The position numbers and the translations under genes were made by a program. 57,730 nt of DNA, taken from contig CAZEQC010000016.1 in assembly GCA_964514285.1 (NCBI GenBank), positions 1 through 57,730 on the forward strand. The letters run 5' to 3'. Positions within the stretch are counted from its first letter, which is position 1. Every line of letters begins with the position of its first letter. The DNA comes from SKLM01 sp964514285 (GTDB taxonomy: Bacteria > Chloroflexota > Anaerolineae > B4-G1). This document shows, in pieces, positions 50,242-57,730 of the stretch. The notes under the pieces are model-generated. The model did not search any database. It had not been told where the DNA came from and saw only the letters and a list, made by a program, of their open reading frames with translations.

Positions 50242-51987
50242 ATGGCTAAGATCCTACGCGTAAACATGACGGATCGCACCGCTACCTACGAGGACGTCCC
50301 TGAGAAGTACCAACATCTCGGAGGTCGCGGCCTTACATCCACGATGATCTACGACGAGGTAGATCCCACCTGTCATCCCCTCGGGCCAAACAATAAGCTC
50401 GTCTTCGCGCCAGGTCTGCTGACCGGCACAGTCGCGCCGACCTCCGGTCGACTCTCGGTTGGCGGCAAATCCCCCTTGACCGGGACGATCAAGGAGTCGA
50501 ACGCCGGCACGAAGTGGGCCCAGCAGATCGCGAAGTTGGGCATCAAGGCGATCGTCGTCGAAGGTCGGCCGGAAGAAGAGGGATGGTGGGGCCTGCATAT
50601 CGACAAGGACGGCGTTGAGTTCTTCGACGCTGAGGAATACACCGGCCAGGGCCTGTACGATATGGCCCCCTCGGTCTTCGAGCGTTTTGGGGATCGGGTG
50701 GGTATGATGACCATCGGCGTGGCCGGCGAGAAGAAGATGTCGATGGCCGGCCTCTGCTTCAACGATATGAAGAACCGGCCGAGCCGCTACTCAGGACGGG
50801 GCGGCCTGGGCGCGGTGGCGGGGAGCAAGGGCCTGAAGTTCATCATCGTCGACGACAGCGAGGCGCCCGGTGTGGAGATCGCCGACAAGGATCTCTTCAC
50901 CCAAGGGCGGAAGAAGATGTTGAACGCTCTCCGCAGCCACGACATTACGAAGCCGAAGGGCGGCCTGAACACGTACGGCACGGCGGTGCTGGTCAACATC
51001 ATCAACGAGGCGGGCGCCTTCCCAACCCGCAACTTCCGCGATGGGCGGTTCGAGGGCGCAGCCAAGATCTCCGGCGAGGCGATCTTCGAGGGGAACAAGG
51101 AGCGGCTGGGCAAGGAACTGTACAACCACGCCTGCCACCCGGGGTGCGTGATCCAGTGCTCGAACACCTGGCACGACAAGAGCGCCGAGGAGATCGTCTC
51201 CTGCATCGAGTACGAGACCACGTGGGCCGTGGGTGCCAACTGCGGCATCGATGACCTGGACGTGGTGGCGGAGCTGACCTGGCTGTGCAACGACCTGGGC
51301 ATCGACACCATCGAGGCCGGAGACGTGATCGCCGTGGCGATGGACTCTGGGCTGGCCGAGTTTGGCGACGGCGAGGCAGCCGTCCGGTGGCTGGATGAGG
51401 ATATCCGCAACGGCACGGAGTTGGGGCACATCCTGGGCCAGGGCACGAAATTCACGGCCGACGCGTTCGGCAATGAGCGCTCGCCCACGGTGAAGGGCCA
51501 GGGTATGCCAGCTTATGAGCCCCGAGGTATCAAAGGCATCGGGATGACGTATGCCATCAGCACCATGGGCGCCGACCACACCTCGGGCTACACCATCGCG
51601 CCAGAGATCTTGGCCGTCGGCGGCGACCTGGATCAGTTCGATAGGGATAAGGCGGACGTGGTGCGCGCCTTCCAGCAAACCACGGCGTTCATCGACACCG
51701 CCGGGCATTGCCTGTTCATCGCCTTCGCCATCCTGGACATCGCGGAGGGCTTCGAGGGGCTGGTGGAGGAGTGCAACGGCGTGCTGGGCACCGAGTGGAC
51801 GGGCGATGACGTGACGCGCATCGGCCAGGAAATCCTGGACAAGGAGCTGGCCTTCAACCGCGCGGCCGGGTTCACCGAGGCAGACGACCGTATGCCGGAG
51901 TTCATGACGTACGAGCCGCTCCCGCCGCACAACGTTGTCTGGGACGTGCCGAACGAGACGTTGGATGCTGTGTTCGGGGAGGCCTAG
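50242..51987 (+). CDS. aor: Aldehyde ferredoxin oxidoreductase, tungsten family
   Basis: 581 residues from the ATG at 50242 (GGGAGG upstream). AOR N-terminal domain: ILRVNMTDRTATYEDVPEKY, HLGGRGL and APGLLTGTVAPTSGR, which bind the tungstopterin pair. [4Fe-4S] ligands C298, C302 and C306 (CHPGCVIQC) and C490 (TAGHC). KGIGMTYAISTMGADHTSGYT is typical of the active site. It interconverts carboxylic acids and aldehydes with ferredoxin; acetate/acetaldehyde would fit an acetyl-CoA-pathway organism, but the substrate is not shown by sequence. It is the last gene of the plus-strand segment. Confidence 0.93.
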   Translation: MAKILRVNMTDRTATYEDVPEKYQHLGGRGLTSTMIYDEVDPTCHPLGPNNKLVFAPGLLTGTVAPTSGRLSVGGKSPLTGTIKESNAGTKWAQQIAKLGIKAIVVEGRPEEEGWWGLHIDKDGVEFFDAEEYTGQGLYDMAPSVFERFGDRVGMMTIGVAGEKKMSMAGLCFNDMKNRPSRYSGRGGLGAVAGSKGLKFIIVDDSEAPGVEIADKDLFTQGRKKMLNALRSHDITKPKGGLNTYGTAVLVNIINEAGAFPTRNFRDGRFEGAAKISGEAIFEGNKERLGKELYNHACHPGCVIQCSNTWHDKSAEEIVSCIEYETTWAVGANCGIDDLDVVAELTWLCNDLGIDTIEAGDVIAVAMDSGLAEFGDGEAAVRWLDEDIRNGTELGHILGQGTKFTADAFGNERSPTVKGQGMPAYEPRGIKGIGMTYAISTMGADHTSGYTIAPEILAVGGDLDQFDRDKADVVRAFQQTTAFIDTAGHCLFIAFAILDIAEGFEGLVEECNGVLGTEWTGDDVTRIGQEILDKELAFNRAAGFTEADDRMPEFMTYEPLPPHNVVWDVPNETLDAVFGEA

Positions 51988-52024
51988 GTCTAAGGAAGAC
52001 GATTAGGCAAGTCGGTTCAGAGTC

Positions 52025-52064
52025 GAGAGGGCCGTGAGGGTGACCCGTCATCCTCACGGCTCTT
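52025..52064. terminator. Hairpin terminator between convergent genes
   Basis: GAGAGGGCCGTGAGG and CCTCACGGCTCTT pair over 13 bases with one bulge. It lies 38 bp after the AOR stop and 100 bp before the 3' end of the convergent PLP-enzyme gene, so it may serve both. Confidence 0.65.
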
Positions 52065-52163
52065 GACGTTTCAGGGTGCTGCTCCCCTCGGGAACGGCTG
52101 CGAGGAGCGGCAGACGCGGATTGCTGTGAGCCGATAATACATCGTGGGGGACTACGCAGTCCC

Positions 52164-53423
52164 TTATCGGGGGGATAGGAGCCGGTAGGCAACCGGGGCG
52201 ATGAGCCCCTTGAGCGTTCGGCCCCGCAGGGCTCGATCGAGGTCAGCGATCAGGTCGTCGGGGTTCTCCAATCCGATGCTGGCACGTACGATGCCGTCCC
52301 CCATCCAGGCACGTATGCGCCGCTTCTGGGCCGGGCTGAGGTAGGAGACGTCATCGATGGTGATGTCGGTGGGATAGTAGAAGATCAGGCTGTGGGCGTG
52401 GCCCAGGGAGGTGGCGTATCTGAAGAGCCGGATCTTCTCCGCGAGAGTGACTGCTGCGCCCAGACCTCCTTTGAGCTGAAAGGTGAGCATGCTGCCGAAG
52501 GCCGTCATCTGGCGGCGCGCTAGGTCGTGGTGGGGGTGGCTCTCCAGGCCGGGATAGACGACGTGCTCGACGCGCGGATGATCCGCCAGGAAACGGGCCA
52601 CCTGGAGGGCGTTAGCGCAGTGACGCTCCATACGCAGCGGCAGCGTTGTCAGGCCCCGCATAATGAGCCAAGCGTTGAAGGGGCTCATAGCTCCACCGAG
52701 GTGGACCAGCATCTCTTGGCGAACCTGGCGGATCCCCTCTTGGGGCCCGAGAACCACCCCGCCCACGGCATCGCCCTGTCCGTTGAGAATCTTGGTGAGG
52801 CTGTGAATCACGTAGTCAGCCCCAAGGTCGAGGGGCCGCTGCAGCGTCGGCCCAGCGAAGGTGGAATCGACCGCCAGCATAGCCCCGATCTGATGAGCCA
52901 CCCGGGCCAGAGCAGGGATGTCGGCGATGCGCAAGATAGGATTGGCCGGGGTCTCGACGTAGAGCAGCTTCGTCTCCGGTTGCAGGGCGGCTTGCACCTC
53001 ATCCAGGTTGCTGGTATTCACCAGACTGACGTCGATGCCGAAGCGCGGCAGGTACTCGCCGAGTAGCTCCACGGTCCCGGCGTAGCAGACCTCGCTGGCG
53101 ACCACGTGATCGCCGCAGCTCAGGAAGGTGAAGAGGAGGGAGGCGACAGCGGCCATGCCGCTGGCCGTGGTCAGCGCGGCCTCAGCGCCCTCCAGCGCCG
53201 CCAGCCGATCTTCCAGGGCGCGCAGGGTGGGGTTGCTCCAGCGGGTGTAGACGTGGGGCGGGTGCTCCGACTCCATCATCAAGGCGTCGAAGAGTTTGGG
53301 GCCGAAGCCGGGCAGCTCGAAGGACGACGCCATGTGGATGGGCGCCCGCAGGGCGCCGGTCTCGGGGTCGGGCTGCTCGCCAGCGTGGATGGCCAGGGTC
53401 TCAAGGGCGTAGTCGGATCTCAT
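52164..53423 (-). CDS. Cys/Met-metabolism PLP enzyme (cystathionine gamma-synthase/lyase or methionine gamma-lyase type)
   Basis: 419 residues. PLP lysine K211 in HSLTKILNG, Asp186 in AVDSTFAGP, the phosphate-binding YTRWSNPT (60-67) and Y115 in VCYAGT are all present. The fold-type I family covers gamma-synthases, beta/gamma-lyases and O-acyl-homoserine sulfhydrylases; motifs seen here do not decide between them. It lies alone, with a hairpin terminator of the upstream gene just before it, and shows no link to the acetyl-CoA genes. Confidence 0.88.
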   Translation of the reverse strand: MRSDYALETLAIHAGEQPDPETGALRAPIHMASSFELPGFGPKLFDALMMESEHPPHVYTRWSNPTLRALEDRLAALEGAEAALTTASGMAAVASLLFTFLSCGDHVVASEVCYAGTVELLGEYLPRFGIDVSLVNTSNLDEVQAALQPETKLLYVETPANPILRIADIPALARVAHQIGAMLAVDSTFAGPTLQRPLDLGADYVIHSLTKILNGQGDAVGGVVLGPQEGIRQVRQEMLVHLGGAMSPFNAWLIMRGLTTLPLRMERHCANALQVARFLADHPRVEHVVYPGLESHPHHDLARRQMTAFGSMLTFQLKGGLGAAVTLAEKIRLFRYATSLGHAHSLIFYYPTDITIDDVSYLSPAQKRRIRAWMGDGIVRASIGLENPDDLIADLDRALRGRTLKGLIAPVAYRLLSPR

Positions 53424-53457
53424 AGCTCACTTCCTAATCTTGCTCCAGCACGAAGAA

Positions 53458-53487
53458 AGACTCCCCTGGTCCCAACCAGGGGAGTCT
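53458..53487 (-). terminator. 13-bp perfect terminator hairpin
   Basis: AGACTCCCCTGGT and ACCAGGGGAGTCT around a four-base loop. Read on the minus strand it is followed by TTTCTTC, so it most likely ends the transcript of the large gene at 53613-56753. Confidence 0.7.
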
Positions 53488-53612
53488 GAGCGTGACCAAG
53501 CGGTTGGAACAATCGCGACTTGTGGCGGTATCCGCAGCAGAAGCAGCGGCGATCGCGTCACTGGGTTGGCGACCTGTTAACTGGTCGGCTTGCTGGCCCC
53601 CCCACGTTCGTG

Positions 53613-56600
53613 CTAGTACGTCACCTTGCGTGCAAGCTTCCCAGCCTCCTCAATCCAGCTCTCCACCTGACTCCGCTTGGGTAGTTTTCCTTGTTCTACA
53701 ATGTGTTTCTTCTCATTCGTCTCGATGAGTTTCACGCGCAGGGTTTCGGCTCTGCGCTGCGCCAGTTCTGGCACCGTATCCACACCCGCCTTCTCCAGTA
53801 GGCTTGCAAGAGGGACTGTCACGCCGGGAACGCGCATAAGGTCACAGAGGTTTATCCACCGCAGTAAGTCATTGTGAGAAATGGCGGTGTTCTGCTGGAG
53901 ACGTGCCCGCTCCTGGCGCGTTTGCCCCTTCAAGAGAAGCGCACAGAAGGTCGTTACGCCCACCCTGCGTAGCTCGCCCAAGGCAACTTCGTCCATTCCA
54001 GGCAAAGCTCTCAACTCGCTGGCAGGCGTTGGGGTCCCGTTGAGCCATTCAACGTTGCTGGTATACCTCCTGGGCGCTTTGACGCCGGCGGTCTCTTCAG
54101 TCAAGTAGCGCTGAACGCGCCGCAGATTGGCGTTGCGTTCAAGTCCCTCCAAGATTGTGTCCAGAACCTCCATTGTAAGAGGAGGCCCGACGGCGGTGCC
54201 CGTGGTCGCTGCTCGAGCGTCTTCCACTGCCTTCGCAGAGGCTTGTACCTGTTCTAGGATCTCCGCGGCTTTCTCAGCCAGTTTCTCGGCGTCGCTATGG
54301 CTCTTGGCCTTGCCTTCGCTCCCCGCTGTAATCCACTGATCCTTCTTCTTGAGCTTCTTGTCTCCTAAGAGCTTCTTTGGTTTGTCCTCGCCCTCATCAG
54401 ACAGTAGCTTCACTAGCTCATCCACTGCCTCAAACACTTCCGCCAGAGTAGAGTCCGCCTTGATCTGCTTTTGAGCATCCTGCGCCAGTTCTATCAGGTT
54501 ATTGAAGAGGGTTTCGGCTTCCTCGATCTCCTCTGGAACGTCATCCTGCGTACTCTTGGACTTCTCCTTGATGGCTTCAGCCTTCTCCTTGAACTCTCCA
54601 GCCTTGGCCTCGGTCTTAGCCAGGGGTTTGGCTATCTTGTCCAGGGCCCCTACTAACGCCTCGGCCTGCGAACAGGCATCCGGGGCACCGGTCAGCACGT
54701 CCGCCACGGCACTAGTCTTGTCTTTGAGGTCCTGTGTGACCTTGTCCTGGGCAGATTCCAACGCTTTCTCCACCTTGTCGGCCTTTTCGCTAGCTGTCTT
54801 AAGCTTCGCCTGCAGCGAGTTCGCCGCGTCGAGCGCTGCGCTAAGCGCATCACCGCCCGCCTTCACACGCTTGACTGCCTCGTTAGCCAATGCCTTGGCC
54901 CCTCGCACCGCCGCCACCGCGGACGTAATGGTTGTCCTCGCAGCCGGTTCGAGAGCGGCGTTCTCGTCCTTCTCCTTCAGTTCGTCTTTTGCCTGCCCAG
55001 CTTTCTCTTGGCCTTCCTTAACCTCCAGTTGGGCGCGTAAGGCAGCAAGCTGTGCAAGCACCAGCGGGTCTTCAGCCGCTTCCTCCTGGACTGCCTGGGC
55101 AGCGGTCACAACCTTCCTCTTGCCGACCGCGGTCCGAGTAGCATCTATGAGATCACTGGCGCCACGCAGGCCCAGCTTCCGGAACACCGTGTCGAATCGA
55201 GCAGTCGGCTCGGCGCCAGCAGTCAAGAAGAGGATGGCTTGATCCACCCAATCCACAATCTGCCGCGTGGGGAATGTGGTCCGCATCAGCATTTGCTCAA
55301 TGTCTGCTTTCGCCATCCCTTGGATCCCGACAATGCCCTCTTCCCTGAATCGCCACTGATCCCACTGATCGAGGTCGTCCAGAAGAGAGAGCGGATGTTT
55401 CTGGCGGAGCCGCTGCGCTAGATCCAACGCCTCTGTCTCAAGCTCCTGCTGCGTCAGCCACTTCTCAGCCCAGGCCTGACCGATCATAATGAGAGTTTCG
55501 ATCGTTGCTGCCGGAAGCAGGCCCGCAGTGATACCGAGGAAGACTGCCAGCCAGTTCAGGGCAGACTCCACACCCGGCCACTCTATCTCAGAAAGGGTTG
55601 AGACGACCAAGCCGAGCAAGAAGGCCACGAGCAGTCGTCTGAACATGCTCCAATAGGCACCCGGCAGGATGTCGGAGCGGTGATACCGCCGGACCAACTG
55701 AAAGACTATGAACAAGTAAGCAGTGACCACCGCGACGGCTGCCGGCACCATCGGTCTGACAACGCTGGCGAAGTACCCGTGAAGGCTATGGCTAGCGTTG
55801 ATTTCCGCGACAAAGCCGAACGCCGACTTCGGCCAGAAGACCCATACGAAGCTCGCCAGCACAACGAGGGTCACGCTTAGGAGCGGAAGTAGGTACTCTA
55901 AGAAACCAGGCACCAGATCAGCGATCTTCTTAGTCAGGCTGCTCGTCCTGTTGCTTCCAAGTTGGGCTTCCTTCAGATCCTTCAGCTTATTGCTACTCGG
56001 ATCTTCTTCCCTTTCACCCCACAAACCCGGCTCTCCAAGCAACCTCATATTCTCAGCACGGGCCTGTTCTCGCGTCACGTTTGGATCTCTCGCTCTCTGC
56101 TTCTCCCGAACCGTCATCGTGCTCGCGACACGATCGTAGAGGCCTAACCTCCCCAGATCCCCGGCCATGTCCATTCGCTGTCGGGGAAAGCGCTGGCAAG
56201 CATAGGCTAGCAGAAGCACCCAAGGGAAGAGGATCGCCGTCGCGGTCAGGAGTGCCAGGGTGGCAAAATGCTGACCCGCGGCGAACGTGAAGGCTTCTTG
56301 GCTTGGCGTCGATGGTTTGATCCCGGCGGGAGCCGTAGTTGCGGTGGGTGTCACAGCTGCCGAAGACGCAAGGGGCGCGGTAGGCGCAAGTCCGCCGCCG
56401 ACGGTCATAGTTGGACTAGCTACGATGGTCGCACTAGGTGTGATAGCTTGCCCGGTAGCTTCGGTCTCGTGGAACCTGTCCACGATCTCCTGACGTGTCC
56501 CGCGCCACCCCGCGAGGCTGAGCAACAGCAAGCACATGGCCACTATACTGATAGCTCCAGCAATCTGGCGTTGTAGTCTTCCGACCTTCTCTGCGTATTT

Positions 56601-56753
56601 CCGTTCGGTGGTTCTCTCGAGCATCCATCTATACTCTTCCTCTGCTGCCCAGACTTCCTCAGATTCCCAATCTTCCTCGTAGCCCCAGTCTCCACCCGGA
56701 TCCCAGGTTTCCTGGTCGTTCCTATTCCTTTGGAGCTCCGCCCTCCCTGCCAT
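53613..56753 (-). CDS. Large membrane protein with coiled coil and C-terminal DUF4332 domain
   Basis: 1046 residues. The N-terminus is acidic and Trp-rich (WGYEEDWESEEVW). A first membrane helix lies at about 66-83, a Thr/Ala/Pro-rich extracytoplasmic loop of about 80 residues follows, and five more hydrophobic helices end near residue 430 (AFTFAAGQHFATLALL..., LLPLLSVTLVVLASFVWVF, AVAVVTAYLFIVFQLV and others). Residues about 560-860 are a Lys/Glu/Ala coiled coil. The last 120 residues match DUF4332, a helix-hairpin-helix-like domain (LPGMDEVALGELRRVGVTTF, VPELAQRRAETL, KRSQVESWIEEAGKL). I know no function for this architecture. GGAGG precedes the ATG at 56753. Confidence 0.8.
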   Translation of the reverse strand: MAGRAELQRNRNDQETWDPGGDWGYEEDWESEEVWAAEEEYRWMLERTTERKYAEKVGRLQRQIAGAISIVAMCLLLLSLAGWRGTRQEIVDRFHETEATGQAITPSATIVASPTMTVGGGLAPTAPLASSAAVTPTATTAPAGIKPSTPSQEAFTFAAGQHFATLALLTATAILFPWVLLLAYACQRFPRQRMDMAGDLGRLGLYDRVASTMTVREKQRARDPNVTREQARAENMRLLGEPGLWGEREEDPSSNKLKDLKEAQLGSNRTSSLTKKIADLVPGFLEYLLPLLSVTLVVLASFVWVFWPKSAFGFVAEINASHSLHGYFASVVRPMVPAAVAVVTAYLFIVFQLVRRYHRSDILPGAYWSMFRRLLVAFLLGLVVSTLSEIEWPGVESALNWLAVFLGITAGLLPAATIETLIMIGQAWAEKWLTQQELETEALDLAQRLRQKHPLSLLDDLDQWDQWRFREEGIVGIQGMAKADIEQMLMRTTFPTRQIVDWVDQAILFLTAGAEPTARFDTVFRKLGLRGASDLIDATRTAVGKRKVVTAAQAVQEEAAEDPLVLAQLAALRAQLEVKEGQEKAGQAKDELKEKDENAALEPAARTTITSAVAAVRGAKALANEAVKRVKAGGDALSAALDAANSLQAKLKTASEKADKVEKALESAQDKVTQDLKDKTSAVADVLTGAPDACSQAEALVGALDKIAKPLAKTEAKAGEFKEKAEAIKEKSKSTQDDVPEEIEEAETLFNNLIELAQDAQKQIKADSTLAEVFEAVDELVKLLSDEGEDKPKKLLGDKKLKKKDQWITAGSEGKAKSHSDAEKLAEKAAEILEQVQASAKAVEDARAATTGTAVGPPLTMEVLDTILEGLERNANLRRVQRYLTEETAGVKAPRRYTSNVEWLNGTPTPASELRALPGMDEVALGELRRVGVTTFCALLLKGQTRQERARLQQNTAISHNDLLRWINLCDLMRVPGVTVPLASLLEKAGVDTVPELAQRRAETLRVKLIETNEKKHIVEQGKLPKRSQVESWIEEAGKLARKVTY

Positions 56754-57259
56754 CTTACGCCACCTCCTCGCATGTTTGCATTATGCCAAGTTGCTAGCCG
56801 GCCGTCACCAGAGCGGAGTGAGGATGCTCTCCTCCGTTAACCGAGAGGGGTGCCCACTCGAGGGTGGCGTGCCTCCGCGCCCTGCGGGCCCCACATCCGG
56901 TAGACATCGGGACGCCCCTCGCGCAATACACCTCGCAGGTGACGGACTCGGCCGAGGATAGCAGCCTCACCAAAAAAGCAGCCGACCACCCACCGGGACC
57001 GCTCCCCGGATAGGGGCGACTATGAACCTTCCATAGCACCCTCCTAATGCGACCTACGATTGAGACAAACGCTGTAACGACACCGCGTTCAAGCCGTCCT
57101 GGAGGACGTGGCGGGTGAAGCTAATCATGCGGTATGGCAGCGACGAAGAACGAATGATGTGCTGAGCAACAATGTCCTTATACCACACAAAGACGATCTT
57201 GTGAAGTCCTGAGAGCGACCCTATCCCTTCCGCCCTGAGGCAAGCTTTTCCGTCCATCG
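56754..57259. other. 506-bp non-coding stretch
   Basis: No frame on either strand looks coding. It must hold the promoter of the large membrane-protein gene. Several GC-rich dyads are visible around 56860-56920. Nothing else can be supported. Confidence 0.5.
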
Positions 57260-57730
57260 TCACTCCGCCGTCAGCGCCTCGCAGGTGGCCTGGTGTTTCT
57301 CCCGCGTGATTGGGTAGCGCCACGCGAAGAGAATAGCTAGGGCCAAGAGTACGGCGGGTACGGGGCCGGCGAAGGCACGGATGGCCCCCACGGCCGCCTG
57401 GGGTTGAGATGGCAGCGGCCCGTCGAGGTTTGGCGTGACGTAGCCGCTGAGGGCCAGGAGCTGCCCCAAGGCCCAGACGGCGGCGCCGGTGCCCAGTTTC
57501 TGGAAGAAGGAGGCGAAGGCGTAGTAGGAGCCCTCGCGGCGCCGGCCAGTCTCCAGTTGGTCGCACTCGATGATGTCCGGGACCATGGACCAAGGCATCA
57601 CGTAGGCAGTGGCGATACCGGAGCCGGAGAGCGCTGCCAGCACGTAGGCCAGCGTGACCTGGTCGGCGCGCAGCGCCGCGATGCCCAGCAGAACGACGAT
57701 CCAGCTGGCGGTGCCCAGGATGAAGGCACG
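57260..57730 (-). CDS. GPH/MFS-type cation:sugar symporter, C-terminal part
   Basis: The last 156 residues; the frame is open to the right edge of the window. It has three hydrophobic helices and the motif SMVPDIIECDQLETGRRREG, characteristic of the glycoside-pentoside-hexuronide:cation symporter family (loop D-x2-E-x6-G-x-R). FASFFQKLGTGAAVWALGQLLALSGY fits the following helix. The substrate is not visible. The stop is at 57260. Confidence 0.88.
   Translation of the reverse strand, partial: RAFILGTASWIVVLLGIAALRADQVTLAYVLAALSGSGIATAYVMPWSMVPDIIECDQLETGRRREGSYYAFASFFQKLGTGAAVWALGQLLALSGYVTPNLDGPLPSQPQAAVGAIRAFAGPVPAVLLALAILFAWRYPITREKHQATCEALTAE

Noticed and set aside
53424..53612. SAM or cobalamin riboswitch before the Cys/Met PLP enzyme
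   Set aside because: Only the 13-bp terminator hairpin is visible; no conserved riboswitch core, and the hairpin better fits the end of the upstream gene.
56860..56930. T-box-like string (AGGGTGG ... CCGCG ... CGTCCC resemblance) on the plus strand
   Set aside because: The core is interrupted by about five extra bases, and no aminoacyl-tRNA synthetase, amino-acid gene or other plus-strand gene lies downstream.
57054..57593. 179-codon minus-strand frame
   Set aside because: Overlaps the GPH transporter in another frame; arginine-rich shadow composition.
1..57730. tRNA, rRNA, CRISPR arrays, insertion sequences and transposases
   Set aside because: I looked for T-loop and anticodon-stem patterns, regularly spaced repeats with unique spacers, and transposase motifs, and found none. 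The tandem repeats present have no unique spacers.

Overview
The window is GC-rich and densely coding. It comes from an anaerobe that uses the Wood-Ljungdahl (reductive acetyl-CoA) pathway. The gene families (bacterial-type acetyl-CoA synthase, CFeSP, MetF/MetV, several Hdr modules, a DUF4332 protein, CvpA next to MutS2) and the short-period intergenic repeats suggest Chloroflexota; this is inference from style, not a search. A run of exactly 100 N at 40821-40920 is a scaffold gap, so the source is a draft or environmental assembly.

Layout. From 1 to 44.8 kb every gene lies on the minus strand; transcription runs from high to low coordinates. In that order come: a NarL-type response regulator (44.8 kb), a soluble GAF-GAF histidine kinase, a FolD with an extra N-terminal domain, a second NarL-type regulator, a pseudo-receiver fused to DUF166, a long eukaryote-like formate-THF ligase, an HMA-like protein without its usual cysteines, CODH (CooS), a fusion of acetyl-CoA synthase (AcsB) to the CFeSP small subunit (AcsD), AcsC, AcsV, CooC, AcsE and a canonical FolD. 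Next follow HdrC, HdrB, a short HdrA and a full HdrA; a GNAT gene; then HdrC, HdrB, a fused short+full HdrA, a short HdrA, an HdrD-like protein, a full HdrA, MvhD and an FrhB/FdhB-like protein. The run ends with a soluble fumarate-reductase-type pair, MetV, MetF, a second CooC, a C39-like protease, a U32-like TIM barrel and the start of a class I fumarase. From 45.1 to 52 kb genes are on the plus strand: a third FolD, CvpA-MutS2, and a MoaD/ThiS-like protein with a tungsten-type aldehyde ferredoxin oxidoreductase. From 52 to 57.7 kb they return to minus: a Cys/Met-metabolism PLP enzyme, a 1046-residue membrane/coiled-coil/DUF4332 protein and a truncated GPH-family transporter.

How it works together. 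Fhs, FolD and MetFV carry formate to methyl-THF; AcsE moves the methyl group to CFeSP (AcsC plus the AcsD domain); CooS makes CO; AcsB assembles acetyl-CoA; AcsV and the CooC proteins reactivate cobalt and insert nickel. The Hdr, MvhD and FrhB-like genes, beside MetFV and a flavin fumarate-reductase pair, look like a large soluble flavin-based electron bifurcation/confurcation system that feeds methylene-THF and perhaps fumarate reduction. The most unusual points are the AcsB-AcsD fusion, the thrice-repeated short+full HdrA pair (once fused), two FolD paralogues lacking the cyclohydrolase lysine, and a pseudo-receiver-DUF166 gene behind a promoter carrying two spaced palindromes.
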